Assembly (NCBI GenBank): GCA_947497315.1
Contig: CANMFX010000003.1
Span: forward strand, 558,001 to 622,000
Reading direction: 5' to 3'
Source of the DNA: an uncultured Sphingomonadaceae bacterium
GTDB lineage: Bacteria; Pseudomonadota; Alphaproteobacteria; Sphingomonadales; Sphingomonadaceae
Length of the DNA stretch: 64,000 nt
Shown here: positions 41,954 to 51,521 of the stretch, piece after piece
Layout: the number at the start of each line of letters is the position of its first letter
Numbering within the stretch: position 1 is the stretch's first letter
Position numbers and translations under genes: made by a program
The notes under the pieces: model-generated
What the model saw: only the letters and a program-made list of their open reading frames with translations
What the model was told of the DNA's origin: nothing
Database searches by the model: none

Positions 41954-44293
41954 TCAGGCGACTTCTACAAAGCTATCAAGCACGCGTTTTTGACCACTCT
42001 TTTCAAATTCGATTTCCAGCTTGTTACCTTCTTTTTCCATGACCTCGCCATAGCCGAATTTAGAGTGGAAAACGCGCATGCCAACGGTAACATCATCGCG
42101 GCCCTTATTGCCCAGAGAGACCGCGCTCCGCCTGGCTTCCTTGATATTTTGCGGCTTGCTGTCAAAGCTGCCGGTATTGCGTGCCCGTTTCCAACCGGGT
42201 CCTCGTGTTGATCCGCGCGCGGCATCGGCGAAGGGATCGGCACGTTCTGACCAGTTGGCGCGCCACAGGCTTTCGCCGCCCATCATACTGGTTTCTTCTT
42301 CAATATGTTCCGGCGGCAATTCGCCGATGAAGCGCGAAGGGATGGAGCTGGTCCATTGCCCGTAAATCCTTCGGTTGGCGGCATGGAAAACGGTGCATTT
42401 TTTCTTTGCTCGCGTGATCGCGACATAAGCGAGACGGCGCTCTTCCTCCAGGCTTGCAATCCCGCCTTCGTCGAGGCTGCGCTGGGACGGAAAAACCCCT
42501 TCTTCCCATCCTGCGCAAAAAACATAGTCATATTCCAGACCCTTGGCGCCATGCATGGTCATGATCGTGACCTTGGCTTCATGATCGGTTGCATCATTGT
42601 CCATGACCAAGCTGACATGCTCCAGAAAATCGCCGAGTGTTTCATATTCTTCCATCGCCCGGGTCAGCTCGGTCAGGTTCTCTAGCCGTCCAGCGGCTTC
42701 GGGCGTGCGATCCGCCTGCAACATGGTGGTATAGCCACATTCATCGAGGACGATCCGCGCCAGCTCAGCATGCGGCACGTCATCGGCATTGGTCCGCCAT
42801 CTCGCGAAACTGCGCATGAGTTCCTGAAGCGTGGTTCGTGCGCGCGTCGGTAATTCGTCGGTATCGCAGATGCTAAGCGCGGCTGCAGCCAAGGGAATCC
42901 CTTGCGCTCGGGCTAACCGATGGACTTTTTCCACAGTTTTATCCCCAAGCCCGCGTTTAGGCACATTGACGATCCGCTCAAAAGCCAAATCATCCGCCGA
43001 CTGCGCTATCACACGCAGATAGGCGAGGGCATCGCGAATTTCCGCCCGCTCGTAAAAGCGAAAGCCGCCGATAATCTTGTACGGCATGCCGATGGAAATA
43101 AACCGGTCCTCAAACTCGCGCGTTTGAAACTGCGCGCGAACCAGGATCGCCATATCATTAAGCGAGACACCCTTATTTTGCAGGCTCTCCATCTCTTCGC
43201 CGGTACGCCGTGCTTCTTCGGGGCCATCCCAGACGCCGGTGACTTGCACCTTGTCTCCGTCTTCTTCCTCGGTCCACAAGGTCTTGCCCAGACGGCCGCT
43301 ATTGTTGGCAATCAGCGCAGAGGCAGCGGCCAGGATATGCGGCGTAGAGCGATAATTTTGCTCCAGCTTGACGACCTTGGCGTCGGGAAAATCCTTTTCG
43401 AAGCGCAGGATATTGGCGACTTCTGCACCGCGCCATGAATATATGCTTTGATCGTCATCGCCAACGCAGCAGATATTCTTGCGCTCTTGCGCGAGCAGCC
43501 GAAGCCAGAGATATTGACTGCTATTCGTGTCCTGATATTCATCGACAAGGATATATTTGAACCGTTCCTGATAGAGCTTCAATATTTCTCGATCCGTCTT
43601 CAGCAGATTAAGGATATGCAACAGCAAATCCCCAAAATCGCAGGCATTGAGAGCTTTTAGCCGCGCCTGATAAGCGGCATAAAATTCCTGACCGCGGCCA
43701 TTGGCATAGCGTTCATTTTCATTGGCATCGAGATCAGCTGGGTTCAGTCCGCGATTTTTCCATTGATCGATCAGTCCGGCAAGAGCGCGCGCAGGCCAGC
43801 GTTTCTCGTCCAGTTCTTCGGCTTGAATCAACTGCTTGAGCAAGCGCAACTGATCGTCTGTGTCGAGAATCGTAAAATTGCTCTGCAGTCCGACCAGTTC
43901 GGCATGGCGGCGCAGCATTTTGGCCCCGATGCTGTGGAATGTGCCGAGCCACGGCATACCTTCGACCGCGTCACCGACAATCGCACCAATCCGCTCTTTC
44001 ATCTCGCGCGCTGCTTTGTTGGTAAATGTCACCGCGAGAATTTCTGATGGCCACGCTTTGCGGGAGTAAATCAGATGCGCCAGCCGCCGCGTGAGAGCAG
44101 CTGTCTTACCTGTGCCCGCACCGGCCAGAACCAGAACCGGTCCCTCGGTTGTCAGCACAGCATCGCGCTGCGGCGCATTCAAGCCTCTGACATAGGGTGG
44201 ATCGCTATCGGCGGGTATGTTCGAAGCATCGGTCACAGGTGAACAGTTAGGGAACATCGTAAGCGGCGGCAAGGCCAATATCACTTTTGACAT
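41954..44293 (-). CDS. uvrD: UvrD/PcrA-type ATP-dependent DNA helicase
   Basis: A 779-residue superfamily 1A helicase that unwinds DNA 3' to 5' in mismatch and nucleotide excision repair. Motif I (Walker A) LVLAGAGTGKTAALTRRLAH, motif Ia VTFTNKAAREMKERI, motif II ILVDEYQDTNSSQYLWLRLL, motif III VGDDDQSIYSWRGAE, motif IV KLEQNYRSTPHILAAAS and motifs V/VI (TMHGAKGLEYDYVF, AYVAITRAKKK) are all intact. The C-terminal ~60 residues form the Tudor-like domain (VGMRVFHSKFGYGEVMEKEG) typical of PcrA/UvrD RNA-polymerase binding. Start may be the ATG 12 codons later; the family motif begins near residue 35. Confidence 0.94.
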   Translation of the reverse strand: MSKVILALPPLTMFPNCSPVTDASNIPADSDPPYVRGLNAPQRDAVLTTEGPVLVLAGAGTGKTAALTRRLAHLIYSRKAWPSEILAVTFTNKAAREMKERIGAIVGDAVEGMPWLGTFHSIGAKMLRRHAELVGLQSNFTILDTDDQLRLLKQLIQAEELDEKRWPARALAGLIDQWKNRGLNPADLDANENERYANGRGQEFYAAYQARLKALNACDFGDLLLHILNLLKTDREILKLYQERFKYILVDEYQDTNSSQYLWLRLLAQERKNICCVGDDDQSIYSWRGAEVANILRFEKDFPDAKVVKLEQNYRSTPHILAAASALIANNSGRLGKTLWTEEEDGDKVQVTGVWDGPEEARRTGEEMESLQNKGVSLNDMAILVRAQFQTREFEDRFISIGMPYKIIGGFRFYERAEIRDALAYLRVIAQSADDLAFERIVNVPKRGLGDKTVEKVHRLARAQGIPLAAAALSICDTDELPTRARTTLQELMRSFARWRTNADDVPHAELARIVLDECGYTTMLQADRTPEAAGRLENLTELTRAMEEYETLGDFLEHVSLVMDNDATDHEAKVTIMTMHGAKGLEYDYVFCAGWEEGVFPSQRSLDEGGIASLEEERRLAYVAITRAKKKCTVFHAANRRIYGQWTSSIPSRFIGELPPEHIEEETSMMGGESLWRANWSERADPFADAARGSTRGPGWKRARNTGSFDSKPQNIKEARRSAVSLGNKGRDDVTVGMRVFHSKFGYGEVMEKEGNKLEIEFEKSGQKRVLDSFVEVA

Positions 44294-44376
44294 GACCCAA
44301 GGTGCAGGTTGTAATTCATGTTGCGGTGCACCAAATAGCGATCAACAGAAAATCCTCCCAAGAATTGGAACCGACA

Positions 44377-44502
44377 ATGAGTAAAAGATTGATGCTTAGT
44401 GCGATCCTCGCAACCGCTTTGATGGCGACGACGACCTTCTATACGCACTCACAAAATCACGAGCAGGAAACTGCATCTGCTTTTGAGGCAGCGAATAGCT
44501 GA
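44377..44502 (+). CDS. Very small hydrophobic protein (41 aa)
   Basis: A 41-residue frame starting MSKRLMLSAILATALMATTT and ending in an acidic tail. The first 22 residues look like a signal peptide or single membrane anchor. A weak TTGGAA site lies nine bases upstream. It sits between divergently and convergently oriented genes without overlapping either. Evidence is compositional only, so it may be spurious. Confidence 0.4.
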   Translation: MSKRLMLSAILATALMATTTFYTHSQNHEQETASAFEAANS

Positions 44503-44523
44503 CCTCTTGAGGCGGCAAGGCAA

Positions 44524-45060
44524 CTAGGTGGGTCGCAAAATATGGAGCCTGGCCTTGCCGCTATCGCGTTGACGTTCCAGTGTGAAACCTTTGACGTCGA
44601 TCTCTTCCTTGCGAGACGTTTCAATAGCAATCCAGCTTGACGGCGCGAACCATCCATGGCGACTAAGCTTGTCGAGCGCCACTGCACCGGCCCCCGTTTC
44701 ATAAGGCGGGTCCATCAGTACAAGATCATAAGGCTTTCGCGCCGGACCAAGCGCAAGGACCGAGCCTATGCGAACGTCGGCCTTTGCACCAAGCGTCTCG
44801 ATGTTCTTCTCTAAGGCTTTCAGAGCTTCACGGTCTTGCTCGACAAATGTGCAATAGGCTGCACCGCGTGACAAAGCCTCTAGCCCAAGCGCACCAGACC
44901 CGGAAAACAGATCCAGCACTTGCAGGTCGGCAAAATCGCCCAAACGACTGGTCAGCATGGAAAATAGCCGCTCGCGGGTACGGTCCGCGGTTGGACGGGT
45001 GGTCTCGCCCTTGGGCGCAACAATTTTGCGCCCGCGCCAGTCACCTGCGATAATTCGCAT
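44524..45060 (-). CDS. rsmD: 16S rRNA (guanine966-N2)-methyltransferase
   Basis: A 178-residue SAM-dependent N2-guanine methyltransferase acting on G966 of 16S rRNA during 30S assembly. It starts MRIIAGDWRGRKI, with the KGETTRPTADRTRERLFSML segment unique to RsmD, SAM motif VLDLFSGSGALGLEALSRGA and catalytic motif LVLMDPPYE. It follows the pseudouridine synthase gene by 13 bases; joint occurrence of the two RNA-modification genes is common in alphaproteobacteria. Confidence 0.94.
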   Translation of the reverse strand: MRIIAGDWRGRKIVAPKGETTRPTADRTRERLFSMLTSRLGDFADLQVLDLFSGSGALGLEALSRGAAYCTFVEQDREALKALEKNIETLGAKADVRIGSVLALGPARKPYDLVLMDPPYETGAGAVALDKLSRHGWFAPSSWIAIETSRKEEIDVKGFTLERQRDSGKARLHILRPT

Positions 45061-45073
45061 TATTTCCCAAACC

Positions 45074-45901
45074 TCATTTTAAAGTCTTCCGAAACTTGAC
45101 CAGATCATGGCGGCGGACAGCGTCAATCTCACCCTTGGCGAGATCACCAAGTATAAACGGTCCATAGCGGGTGCGGATCAGGCGGGAGACTTTCAGACCA
45201 AGATGTTCGAGCACACGTCGGACTTCGCGGTTTTTGCCTTCGGTCAGGGTCATTTCAATCCATTGGTTCCGTCCGGTGCGGCGCTCCAGATTGGCTTCGA
45301 TCGGACCATAATGCATGCCTTCGATGGTGATGCCGCGATACAGTTCTTCCAGCTGGTTCTGGGTAATATCGCCAAATGTCCGCGCGCGGTAGGTCCGCTC
45401 AACCCCAGTTTTGGGAAGTTCCATCTCGCGCTTGAACTCGCCATCCGTAGTCATCAGCAGCAAGCCTTCGGTGTTGAGATCGAGCCGCCCAATCGGCATG
45501 ACCCGTTCCAGATCGTTGGGCAGCACATCATAAATGGTTTTCTTGCCGGAGGCATCGCGTTCAGCGGTGATATAGCCATTGGGCTTGTGGAAACGAAAAA
45601 GCTTGGCGGGCGCGGGTTCCGCGACGGGATTGCCGTCGACGGTGATCCCGGTCAGATTCTTGAGCAGCAGGGAGGGGTGCTCCACGGTTACGCCATTCAG
45701 GGCGATGCGTTCTTCGCCAATCATCCTTTCAATTTCCCTGCGCGATGCAACGCCGGCACGGGCAAGCAATTTGGCAATGCGCTGCCCTTCGCGCACTGGC
45801 GCTTCGGAAGGCTTAGCCTTGGCTGGTTGCTGCTTTGCACCGCGTGTCGGTTTGGCCTTATAGATTTTACCTGATTCTTTATCGGTCATGATTTTGCGCA
45901 T
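45074..45901 (-). CDS. RluB-like pseudouridine synthase with S4 domain
   Basis: A 275-residue enzyme. After a Lys/Ala-rich N-terminal stretch (residues about 10-40) comes an S4 RNA-binding domain (GQRIAKLLARAGVASRREIE, RMIGEERIALNGVTVEHPSL) and the RsuA/RluB catalytic domain, with Asp in VMPIGRLDLNTEGLLLMTTD and GKNREVRRVLEHLGLKVSRL. RluB modifies U2605 of 23S rRNA; RluF or RsuA assignments cannot be fully excluded. Two starts are possible, ATG at 45901 or 45889; neither has a good ribosome site. The frame is open 51 codons further upstream, but that sequence is Cys-rich and unlike the family. Confidence 0.88.
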   Translation of the reverse strand: MRKIMTDKESGKIYKAKPTRGAKQQPAKAKPSEAPVREGQRIAKLLARAGVASRREIERMIGEERIALNGVTVEHPSLLLKNLTGITVDGNPVAEPAPAKLFRFHKPNGYITAERDASGKKTIYDVLPNDLERVMPIGRLDLNTEGLLLMTTDGEFKREMELPKTGVERTYRARTFGDITQNQLEELYRGITIEGMHYGPIEANLERRTGRNQWIEMTLTEGKNREVRRVLEHLGLKVSRLIRTRYGPFILGDLAKGEIDAVRRHDLVKFRKTLK

Positions 45902-45988
45902 GGCGGAAAAAAAACTTTGTCGCAATCTGTAACCTGCAGGATGGTACTCGCGAATGACAGGATAGTTACTTGTTTGGAAGGTCTTTTG

Positions 45989-46774
45989 ATGCGGAAAATC
46001 ATATTGCCAGCAATGATTGCAGGAGCTGCATTTGCAGGCTTTATGGGCGCCCAAATCGCCCAGTCATCGAGCGAGGCCTCCGCACAGGCAACTGCACCCG
46101 CGAAAACTTTTGGCGACGAAACGGTTCCCCCTACCCCGGTCGTCGTCGAACTGTTCACCAGTCAGGGATGTTCATCCTGTCCTCCTGCGGACATGCTGGC
46201 ATCCCGGCTAGCAAAAGATGACTCCCTGCTGGTGATTTCGCGGCCCGTTACCTATTGGGACCGCCTTGGCTGGAAAGATACGCTGGCGCGGGAGGAAAAT
46301 ACCCGGCTGCAGCGAACCTATGCCGCCAAAGGTAAGGCTGGTTCCGGTGTTTATACACCTCAGATGGTTGTCAATGGCGGTGGCGGAGCCGTCGGCTCCC
46401 GTGAAGGCGATGTACGATCGCTGGTCCGTTTGGCGAAAAACAATGCCGGTCCTGTGATTGTGACCAATCGCGATGATAACGGCGACGTGACCGTCACAAT
46501 CAGCGGGCAATCCCGGTATATGGCTGGAGTTTCTTTGCTCGCGCTCAGCTCCTCCGAAACCGTACAAGTCGGTCGCGGCGAAAATGGCGGGCGCAAGCTG
46601 CATTACACAAATGTCGTCAAAAGCGAGCGTGACCTGGGCAGCTGGGATGGCACCTCGATGCAGGTTAAACTGTCGAACGGGGACCTGAATGTCCCCGGTG
46701 CCGATAAATATGCGATCATCGTCCAGCGCCCCGGCGCAGGCGCGATTGTCGGCGCCAAGCTGCTCGATATTTAG
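45989..46774 (+). CDS. DUF1223 protein with thioredoxin-like CxxC site
   Basis: A 261-residue exported protein. A signal peptide (MRKIILPAMIAGAAFAGFMG, cleavage near ASA) is followed by DUF1223: VVVELFTSQGCSSCPPADML, ISRPVTYWDRLGWKD and TPQMVVNGGGGAVG. CSSC sits where thioredoxin-like proteins keep their redox pair, but the family has no proven activity. The C-terminal ~90 residues form a beta-rich domain. The ATG at 45989 has a GGAAGG site 7-8 bases upstream and fits the signal peptide; the frame is open 24 codons further up. It is divergent from the pseudouridine synthase gene across 87 bases. Confidence 0.85.
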   Translation: MRKIILPAMIAGAAFAGFMGAQIAQSSSEASAQATAPAKTFGDETVPPTPVVVELFTSQGCSSCPPADMLASRLAKDDSLLVISRPVTYWDRLGWKDTLAREENTRLQRTYAAKGKAGSGVYTPQMVVNGGGGAVGSREGDVRSLVRLAKNNAGPVIVTNRDDNGDVTVTISGQSRYMAGVSLLALSSSETVQVGRGENGGRKLHYTNVVKSERDLGSWDGTSMQVKLSNGDLNVPGADKYAIIVQRPGAGAIVGAKLLDI

Positions 46775-46849
46775 GCTGACTCAAAAAATCTGACTGGTAT
46801 TCGAAACATTTGTCGCTAGTGTTTCCCTCAGTTCGAGGGAGAGTATGGC

Positions 46850-48541
46850 GTGAGTGAAGCGGCCCAAGCAGCAGAAAAGCCAGGTTTCAAGAAATTGATA
46901 GCATCGCTGGGGCAGCGAAAGACCGGCATGATGTTCATTTTCGGTTTTTCAGCTGGGCTGCCATATTCCTTATTGCTTGGTACGCTCTACGCGTGGCTGT
47001 CTGATGCAAAAGTCGATCTCGAAACCATGGGTGTGTTCTCACTCATCGGCCTTGCGTACGCGTTCAAATTTCTTTGGTCACCGATTGTCGACCGTGTGAA
47101 AATTCCGGTTCTTCAGAGATTGGGTCGTCGCAAAAGCTGGCTCATACCCGCGCAGTTGTTACTCGGCGTCATTCTGTTGACTTTGTCGATGCTTAATCCC
47201 CAGACTTCCATAGGCTGGTTCTCTCTACTGGCCGGCCTGGGAGCCTTTGCTTCGGCGACACAGGATGTGGTGATTGACGCATGGCGCGTTGATGTGGCCG
47301 ATGAAGTCGCAACGCTGGATATGCTGTCGACAGTTTATCAACTGGGCTACCGGATTGCAGCGCTTGCGGGCGGTGCTTTGGCGTTGTTTCTCGCAGATGC
47401 ATATGGTTGGCCACTGGTCTACGGCCTTATGGGCGCGATCATGATCGCGATATCCATGATGACTTTTTTCGCTCCGGACACTCCGGCAATTAATGGTCCT
47501 GATGGTGACAATGCGCTGCGCATGGCGGGGCAGCTTGATCCCAAAATCCGGACCTATGGTCTGGTGATCGTCGGCATTCTCTGGGGATGGGCTCTTATCA
47601 GAGTTGGCGTATTCATGGTGCAGTCGCTCGGTTCGGACCCGGAAACGAGACCCGACTCTGTTGCGTTTATCCAGTTTAACGGGCCGCTAATTGTCATAGC
47701 CACTGTCATCATCCCGGCCATTATTGCTGCCGTTCTGGAACATTGGCGTCGCAACGGGAAATATGTACTACAAACGGATACCCAGCGTGAAACAACTTTT
47801 GATGCCGTACTCGATCATGGATATCGTGCATTGGTCCTCCCGCTTACCGACATTATGGGCCGCCTCGGCTGGGCAGCCATATTGGTGTTGGCGCTGATCC
47901 TGTCCTATCGGATTACGGACAATATCTGGGGCAGCTTTGCCTATCCGTTTTATCTTGGAGAGCTGCAATATACGAAAAGTGAAGTCGCCGTCGCATCGAA
48001 GTTTTTCGGGGTAGGCATGACAATGCTCGGCATAGCGCTGGGCGGTATATCTTTCGCTTATTTTGGTCGTATGGCGACATTAACTATTGGTGCAGCAACA
48101 GCGGCGGCCAGTAACTTGCTCTATGCCAATCTGGCAGCTGGAGGGGCGGCTATTGCGACCGTTTCCAAAGTGACCGGGTTTACCTGGTTGGTTGGACTAT
48201 TTGGAGCTGACGAACGGATGGCGAAGTTGATGCTGGCAATTACGGGGGAAAATCTCGCTGGCGGATTGGCTGGCGCGGCATTTGTTGCTTATCTCTCTTC
48301 CATCACCAGCAAACAATTTAGTGCCGTGCAATATGCGCTTCTGTCATCGTTGACCTTCTTGATTGGTACACTGGGCCGAGGGGCGCTCGGTGAGATGATC
48401 GAACGGAATGGCTATTATCAGATATTCCTGTTTACAGCCGCGCTTGGTGTTGCTGCGATCATATTATGTATTTTTGAATGGGTCCGGACCAATCGTAATA
48501 CAGCGCAGGAAAAGCAGCTTAATCCGGCAACTGCCGATTAG
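46850..48541 (+). CDS. AmpG-like MFS permease (muropeptide transporter family)
   Basis: A 563-residue inner-membrane protein with about 12-14 transmembrane segments. The opening FIFGFSAGLPYSLLLGTLYA, then SPIVDRVKIPVLQRLGRRKS and ASATQDVVIDAWRVDVADEV (the last a diagnostic AmpG stretch) identify the PAT/AmpG branch of the MFS. AmpG imports anhydro-muropeptides for peptidoglycan recycling and signals beta-lactamase induction; an acetyl-CoA transporter-like role is the alternative. Translation begins at GTG with an AGGGAGAG site upstream. Its last codons overlap the convergent folC gene by 23 bases. Confidence 0.87.
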   Translation: MSEAAQAAEKPGFKKLIASLGQRKTGMMFIFGFSAGLPYSLLLGTLYAWLSDAKVDLETMGVFSLIGLAYAFKFLWSPIVDRVKIPVLQRLGRRKSWLIPAQLLLGVILLTLSMLNPQTSIGWFSLLAGLGAFASATQDVVIDAWRVDVADEVATLDMLSTVYQLGYRIAALAGGALALFLADAYGWPLVYGLMGAIMIAISMMTFFAPDTPAINGPDGDNALRMAGQLDPKIRTYGLVIVGILWGWALIRVGVFMVQSLGSDPETRPDSVAFIQFNGPLIVIATVIIPAIIAAVLEHWRRNGKYVLQTDTQRETTFDAVLDHGYRALVLPLTDIMGRLGWAAILVLALILSYRITDNIWGSFAYPFYLGELQYTKSEVAVASKFFGVGMTMLGIALGGISFAYFGRMATLTIGAATAAASNLLYANLAAGGAAIATVSKVTGFTWLVGLFGADERMAKLMLAITGENLAGGLAGAAFVAYLSSITSKQFSAVQYALLSSLTFLIGTLGRGALGEMIERNGYYQIFLFTAALGVAAIILCIFEWVRTNRNTAQEKQLNPATAD

Positions 48542-49841
48542 CCTCCAATACGGTACCAGCCAGATAAAGAGAGCCAGCGACGAGTATTGTTCCGGGCTTT
48601 TTCTGTGCAATTACTGTCAACGCTGCCGCGACATTGGACGCCTCTGACACCGGTACCGCAACCGTTTGGAAATCAGCCAAGCTATGCGCTTCGTGACCCT
48701 CGACCGGGACTACGGTAATGCTGGCGATCTTCGTCTCCAACGGCATGATAATCGCGGCAGGGTCTTTATTGGCGAGCATACCGAGAACCAGATGAATGGA
48801 ACCGTCGGTGTAGCCGTCAAAATGGGCTGCCAAAGCCTCGCCGGCATTTATATTATGCCCGCCATCAAGCCATGTTTCCGTATCCTTTGGCAAGATATCC
48901 CGCAACGGCCCGGGCGATAGCAGTTGCAATCGCGCAGGCCATTTGGCCCAGCCCATGGCAGCCCGGAAAGCCGCTTCGGAAATTTCGATTTTATCCTGAT
49001 GACGCAGCATGGCGATCGCAAGGGCTGCGTTATCCGCCTGATGCGCGCCGGGCAGGGCGGGCAGGGGCAGGGTCAATTTGCCCTGATCATCGCGGTAATG
49101 GAGCTGGTTTTCGTAAACTGCAGCATCCCAACTATCGCCGCGCGGCAAACAGACCGCCTGCGTCGCGGCGGCATGCTCGGCAATCACGTCAGCCATATCA
49201 TCGCGATATTTCTGCGTGAGCAGGGGAACGTCCGCCTTGGCAATGCCCGCCTTTTCCCAAGCGATTCGCACCATCGGATCGGCGGGCACACCCTCTTCTG
49301 GAGAGAGTAGAAAGGCTTCATGATCGATGCCGAGCGCGGCCATACCGGTGGCGGCAGGTACAGGCACGATGTTTGTTGCGTCCAACCGGCCGCCCAGACC
49401 AACTTCCAAAATGCTGGCATCAGCGGGTGTTTCGGCAAACGCTAACATGGCCGCCGCCGTGGTCGCTTCGAAAAAGCTGGGATTAATATCTTCGCTGGCG
49501 TCGAGGACACACGCTAGCAAAGCTGCCAGATATTCGTCCTCGATCAATGCTCCGGCCAGCCTGATCCGCTCGTTGAAACGCACCAGATGCGGGCTGGAAT
49601 AGACATGCGCCGACAGCCCTTCCGCCTCTATCGCCGCGCGCAAAAAGGCACAGGTGGAACCTTTGCCATTGGTTCCGGCGACATGAAAAACCGGCGGAAG
49701 GTTGAGATGCGGATTGCCCACGCGTTCTAGAACCACGCTGATCCGCTCCAACCCCAACACATCGCGTCCGGGCGATAATAGCGAAAGCCGGTCGAGTTGT
49801 TTCTGAACCGCCGGATGGTCGGATCGTGCGCCGTCTGCCAT
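48519..49841 (-). CDS. folC: Bifunctional dihydrofolate/folylpolyglutamate synthase
   Basis: A 440-residue Mur-ligase-like enzyme adding glutamates to dihydropteroate and reduced folates. The ATP motif is HVAGTNGKGSTCAFLRAAIE; YSSPHLVRFNERIRLAG and LEVGLGGRLDATNIV are further family blocks, and DGGHNINAGEALAAHF is the C-terminal Mur ligase motif. It is the last gene of the tryptophan-acetyl-CoA carboxylase-folate transcription unit, 17 bases after accD. Its terminus overlaps the convergent transporter gene. Confidence 0.94.
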   Translation of the reverse strand: MADGARSDHPAVQKQLDRLSLLSPGRDVLGLERISVVLERVGNPHLNLPPVFHVAGTNGKGSTCAFLRAAIEAEGLSAHVYSSPHLVRFNERIRLAGALIEDEYLAALLACVLDASEDINPSFFEATTAAAMLAFAETPADASILEVGLGGRLDATNIVPVPAATGMAALGIDHEAFLLSPEEGVPADPMVRIAWEKAGIAKADVPLLTQKYRDDMADVIAEHAAATQAVCLPRGDSWDAAVYENQLHYRDDQGKLTLPLPALPGAHQADNAALAIAMLRHQDKIEISEAAFRAAMGWAKWPARLQLLSPGPLRDILPKDTETWLDGGHNINAGEALAAHFDGYTDGSIHLVLGMLANKDPAAIIMPLETKIASITVVPVEGHEAHSLADFQTVAVPVSEASNVAAALTVIAQKKPGTILVAGSLYLAGTVLEANRQLPD

Positions 49842-49858
49842 GAATGAATGCGGCTGGC

Positions 49859-50713
49859 TTAAGCCGCTGTTTTCCAGGCCATGAGATAGCTCATCACGCG
49901 AGCCAGTTCTGCACGCAGTTCCTTGCGGTGAACAATCATGTCCAGCATCCCGTGATCAAGGTAATATTCCGAAGTCTGGAAATCATCAGGCAATTTTTCA
50001 CGGATAGTATTCTCTATCACGCGCCGCCCCGTAAATGCCAACGTAGCGTCGGGTTCCGCAATCTGAACATCTCCAAGCATTGCATAAGCTGCCATAACGC
50101 CGCCTGAAGTTGGGTCAGTCAAAACAACAATATATGGGATGCCGGCTTCTTTCATCATCGAAATCGCGACCGTCGTTTTAGGCATCTGCATCAAAGACAG
50201 GGTGCCTTCTTGCATCCGGGCACCACCTGAAGCGGTAAAACAGATAAGAGGGCATTGATCTTCAATTGCACGATTGGCTGCATCGACAAAAGCTTGCCCC
50301 ACAGCGAGCCCCATGGAGCCGCCTAGAAAAGCAAAATCCTGCACACCAACTACACACTTGTGTCCTTCGATCGTGCCAGTAACGTTCACCCAAGCATCCT
50401 GTTCTTCAGTTTTGGTGCGCGCTGCTTTCAGTCGGTCGGTATATTTTTTCTGATCTTTGAATTTCAGCGGATCTTCCGGAACAGCTGAAAAGGGAATGAT
50501 CTTCCAGCTATTCTCATCCATGATCTGCGCAAAACGGATCATCGGTCCGATGCGGCCATGATGCTCGCATTTCGGGCAGATATGCATATTGTCCTCATAT
50601 TCCTTGAGGAACACCATCGCTTCGCATTTTTTGCATTTGTGCCAGAGATTATCCGGTGATTCTTTTTTGGTGATCGAAGCGATCTTGTTACGGACATTGC
50701 TAAGCCAAGACAT
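49859..50713 (-). CDS. accD: Acetyl-CoA carboxylase carboxyltransferase subunit beta
   Basis: A 284-residue subunit of acetyl-CoA carboxylase that with AccA transfers CO2 from biotin to acetyl-CoA. The N-terminal zinc ribbon with two CxxC pairs is clear (HKCKKCEAMVF, HICPKCEHHGR). The carboxyltransferase fold follows, with FLGGSMGLAVGQAFV, LICFTASGGARMQEGTLSLM and ILTDPTSGGVMAAYAML-type stretches. It sits between trpA and folC, the usual alphaproteobacterial order, 19 bases after trpA. Confidence 0.96.
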   Translation of the reverse strand: MSWLSNVRNKIASITKKESPDNLWHKCKKCEAMVFLKEYEDNMHICPKCEHHGRIGPMIRFAQIMDENSWKIIPFSAVPEDPLKFKDQKKYTDRLKAARTKTEEQDAWVNVTGTIEGHKCVVGVQDFAFLGGSMGLAVGQAFVDAANRAIEDQCPLICFTASGGARMQEGTLSLMQMPKTTVAISMMKEAGIPYIVVLTDPTSGGVMAAYAMLGDVQIAEPDATLAFTGRRVIENTIREKLPDDFQTSEYYLDHGMLDMIVHRKELRAELARVMSYLMAWKTAA

Positions 50714-50732
50714 GCGTCAATTCCCCAGGTTT

Positions 50733-51521
50733 TTATCGTGCGCTTCTGATAGCATCAGAAAGTGATTTTACATAGTCTTTGACATGCGGCGCGGCGTTGG
50801 CGCCATGTTCGGCGATGATCTCGACAATGGCTGAGCCAACGACAACGCCATCGGCAACGCGGGCGATATCAGCGGCCTGTTCCGGTGTGCGAACGCCGAA
50901 GCCCACGGCGACGGGCAGGTCCGTTCCGGCTTTTAGGCGCGCAACCGCTTCTTCAATGCTGGCCTGTGCTGCCTGTTGCAGTCCGGTAATGCCGGCCACA
51001 GAAACATAATAGAGAAAGCCCGAGGCATTGTTCAGGATTTCCGGTAGCCGTTCAGTATCGGTCGTCGGTGTGGCGAGACGGATGACGGCGACATCCTTCG
51101 CGCGCAACGCGTCGCCAAGGCTATCATCTTCCTCCACCGGAATATCAACGCAGATTACACCATCAACGCCTGCGTTAGCGCAAGCGTCGGCAAACCAATC
51201 AGCTCCACGTATTGTCATCGGATTGGCATAGCCCATCAGGACGAGCGGAACAGAGGGATGGCGTTCCCGAAAAGCAGTCGCGATATTCAATATGTCCGCG
51301 GTTTTTGTACCAGCGCTCAGGCTGCGGATATTCGCGGCTTGAATGGCAGGGCCGTCGGCCATTGGATCGGTGAACGGCATGCCGAGTTCTATGATATCCG
51401 CGCCGCCTTCGACGAGCGCGTCAAGTATTGCGCCAGTGTCCGCAGTGGTCGGATCACCTCCGGTGACGAAGGCGACAAGGGCTGCGCGGTCAGCGGGAAA
51501 GGATGAGGAAAGGCGAGTCAA
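50733..51521 (-). CDS. trpA: Tryptophan synthase alpha subunit
   Basis: A 262-residue TIM-barrel enzyme cleaving indole-3-glycerol phosphate to indole and glyceraldehyde-3-phosphate. Catalytic Glu is in GADIIELGMPFTDPMADGP and Asp in DGVICVDIPVEED. The phosphate loops VAVGFGVRTPEQA and VADGVVVGSAIVE are conserved. Its start directly abuts the stop of the 68-aa membrane protein, which intervenes between it and trpB, an insertion that keeps both in one transcript. Confidence 0.96.
   Translation of the reverse strand: MTRLSSSFPADRAALVAFVTGGDPTTADTGAILDALVEGGADIIELGMPFTDPMADGPAIQAANIRSLSAGTKTADILNIATAFRERHPSVPLVLMGYANPMTIRGADWFADACANAGVDGVICVDIPVEEDDSLGDALRAKDVAVIRLATPTTDTERLPEILNNASGFLYYVSVAGITGLQQAAQASIEEAVARLKAGTDLPVAVGFGVRTPEQAADIARVADGVVVGSAIVEIIAEHGANAAPHVKDYVKSLSDAIRSAR

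Noticed and set aside
45107-45874. 255-codon open frame antisense to the RluB-like gene
   Set aside because: Complement of a conserved enzyme, no motif, no promoter or ribosome site.
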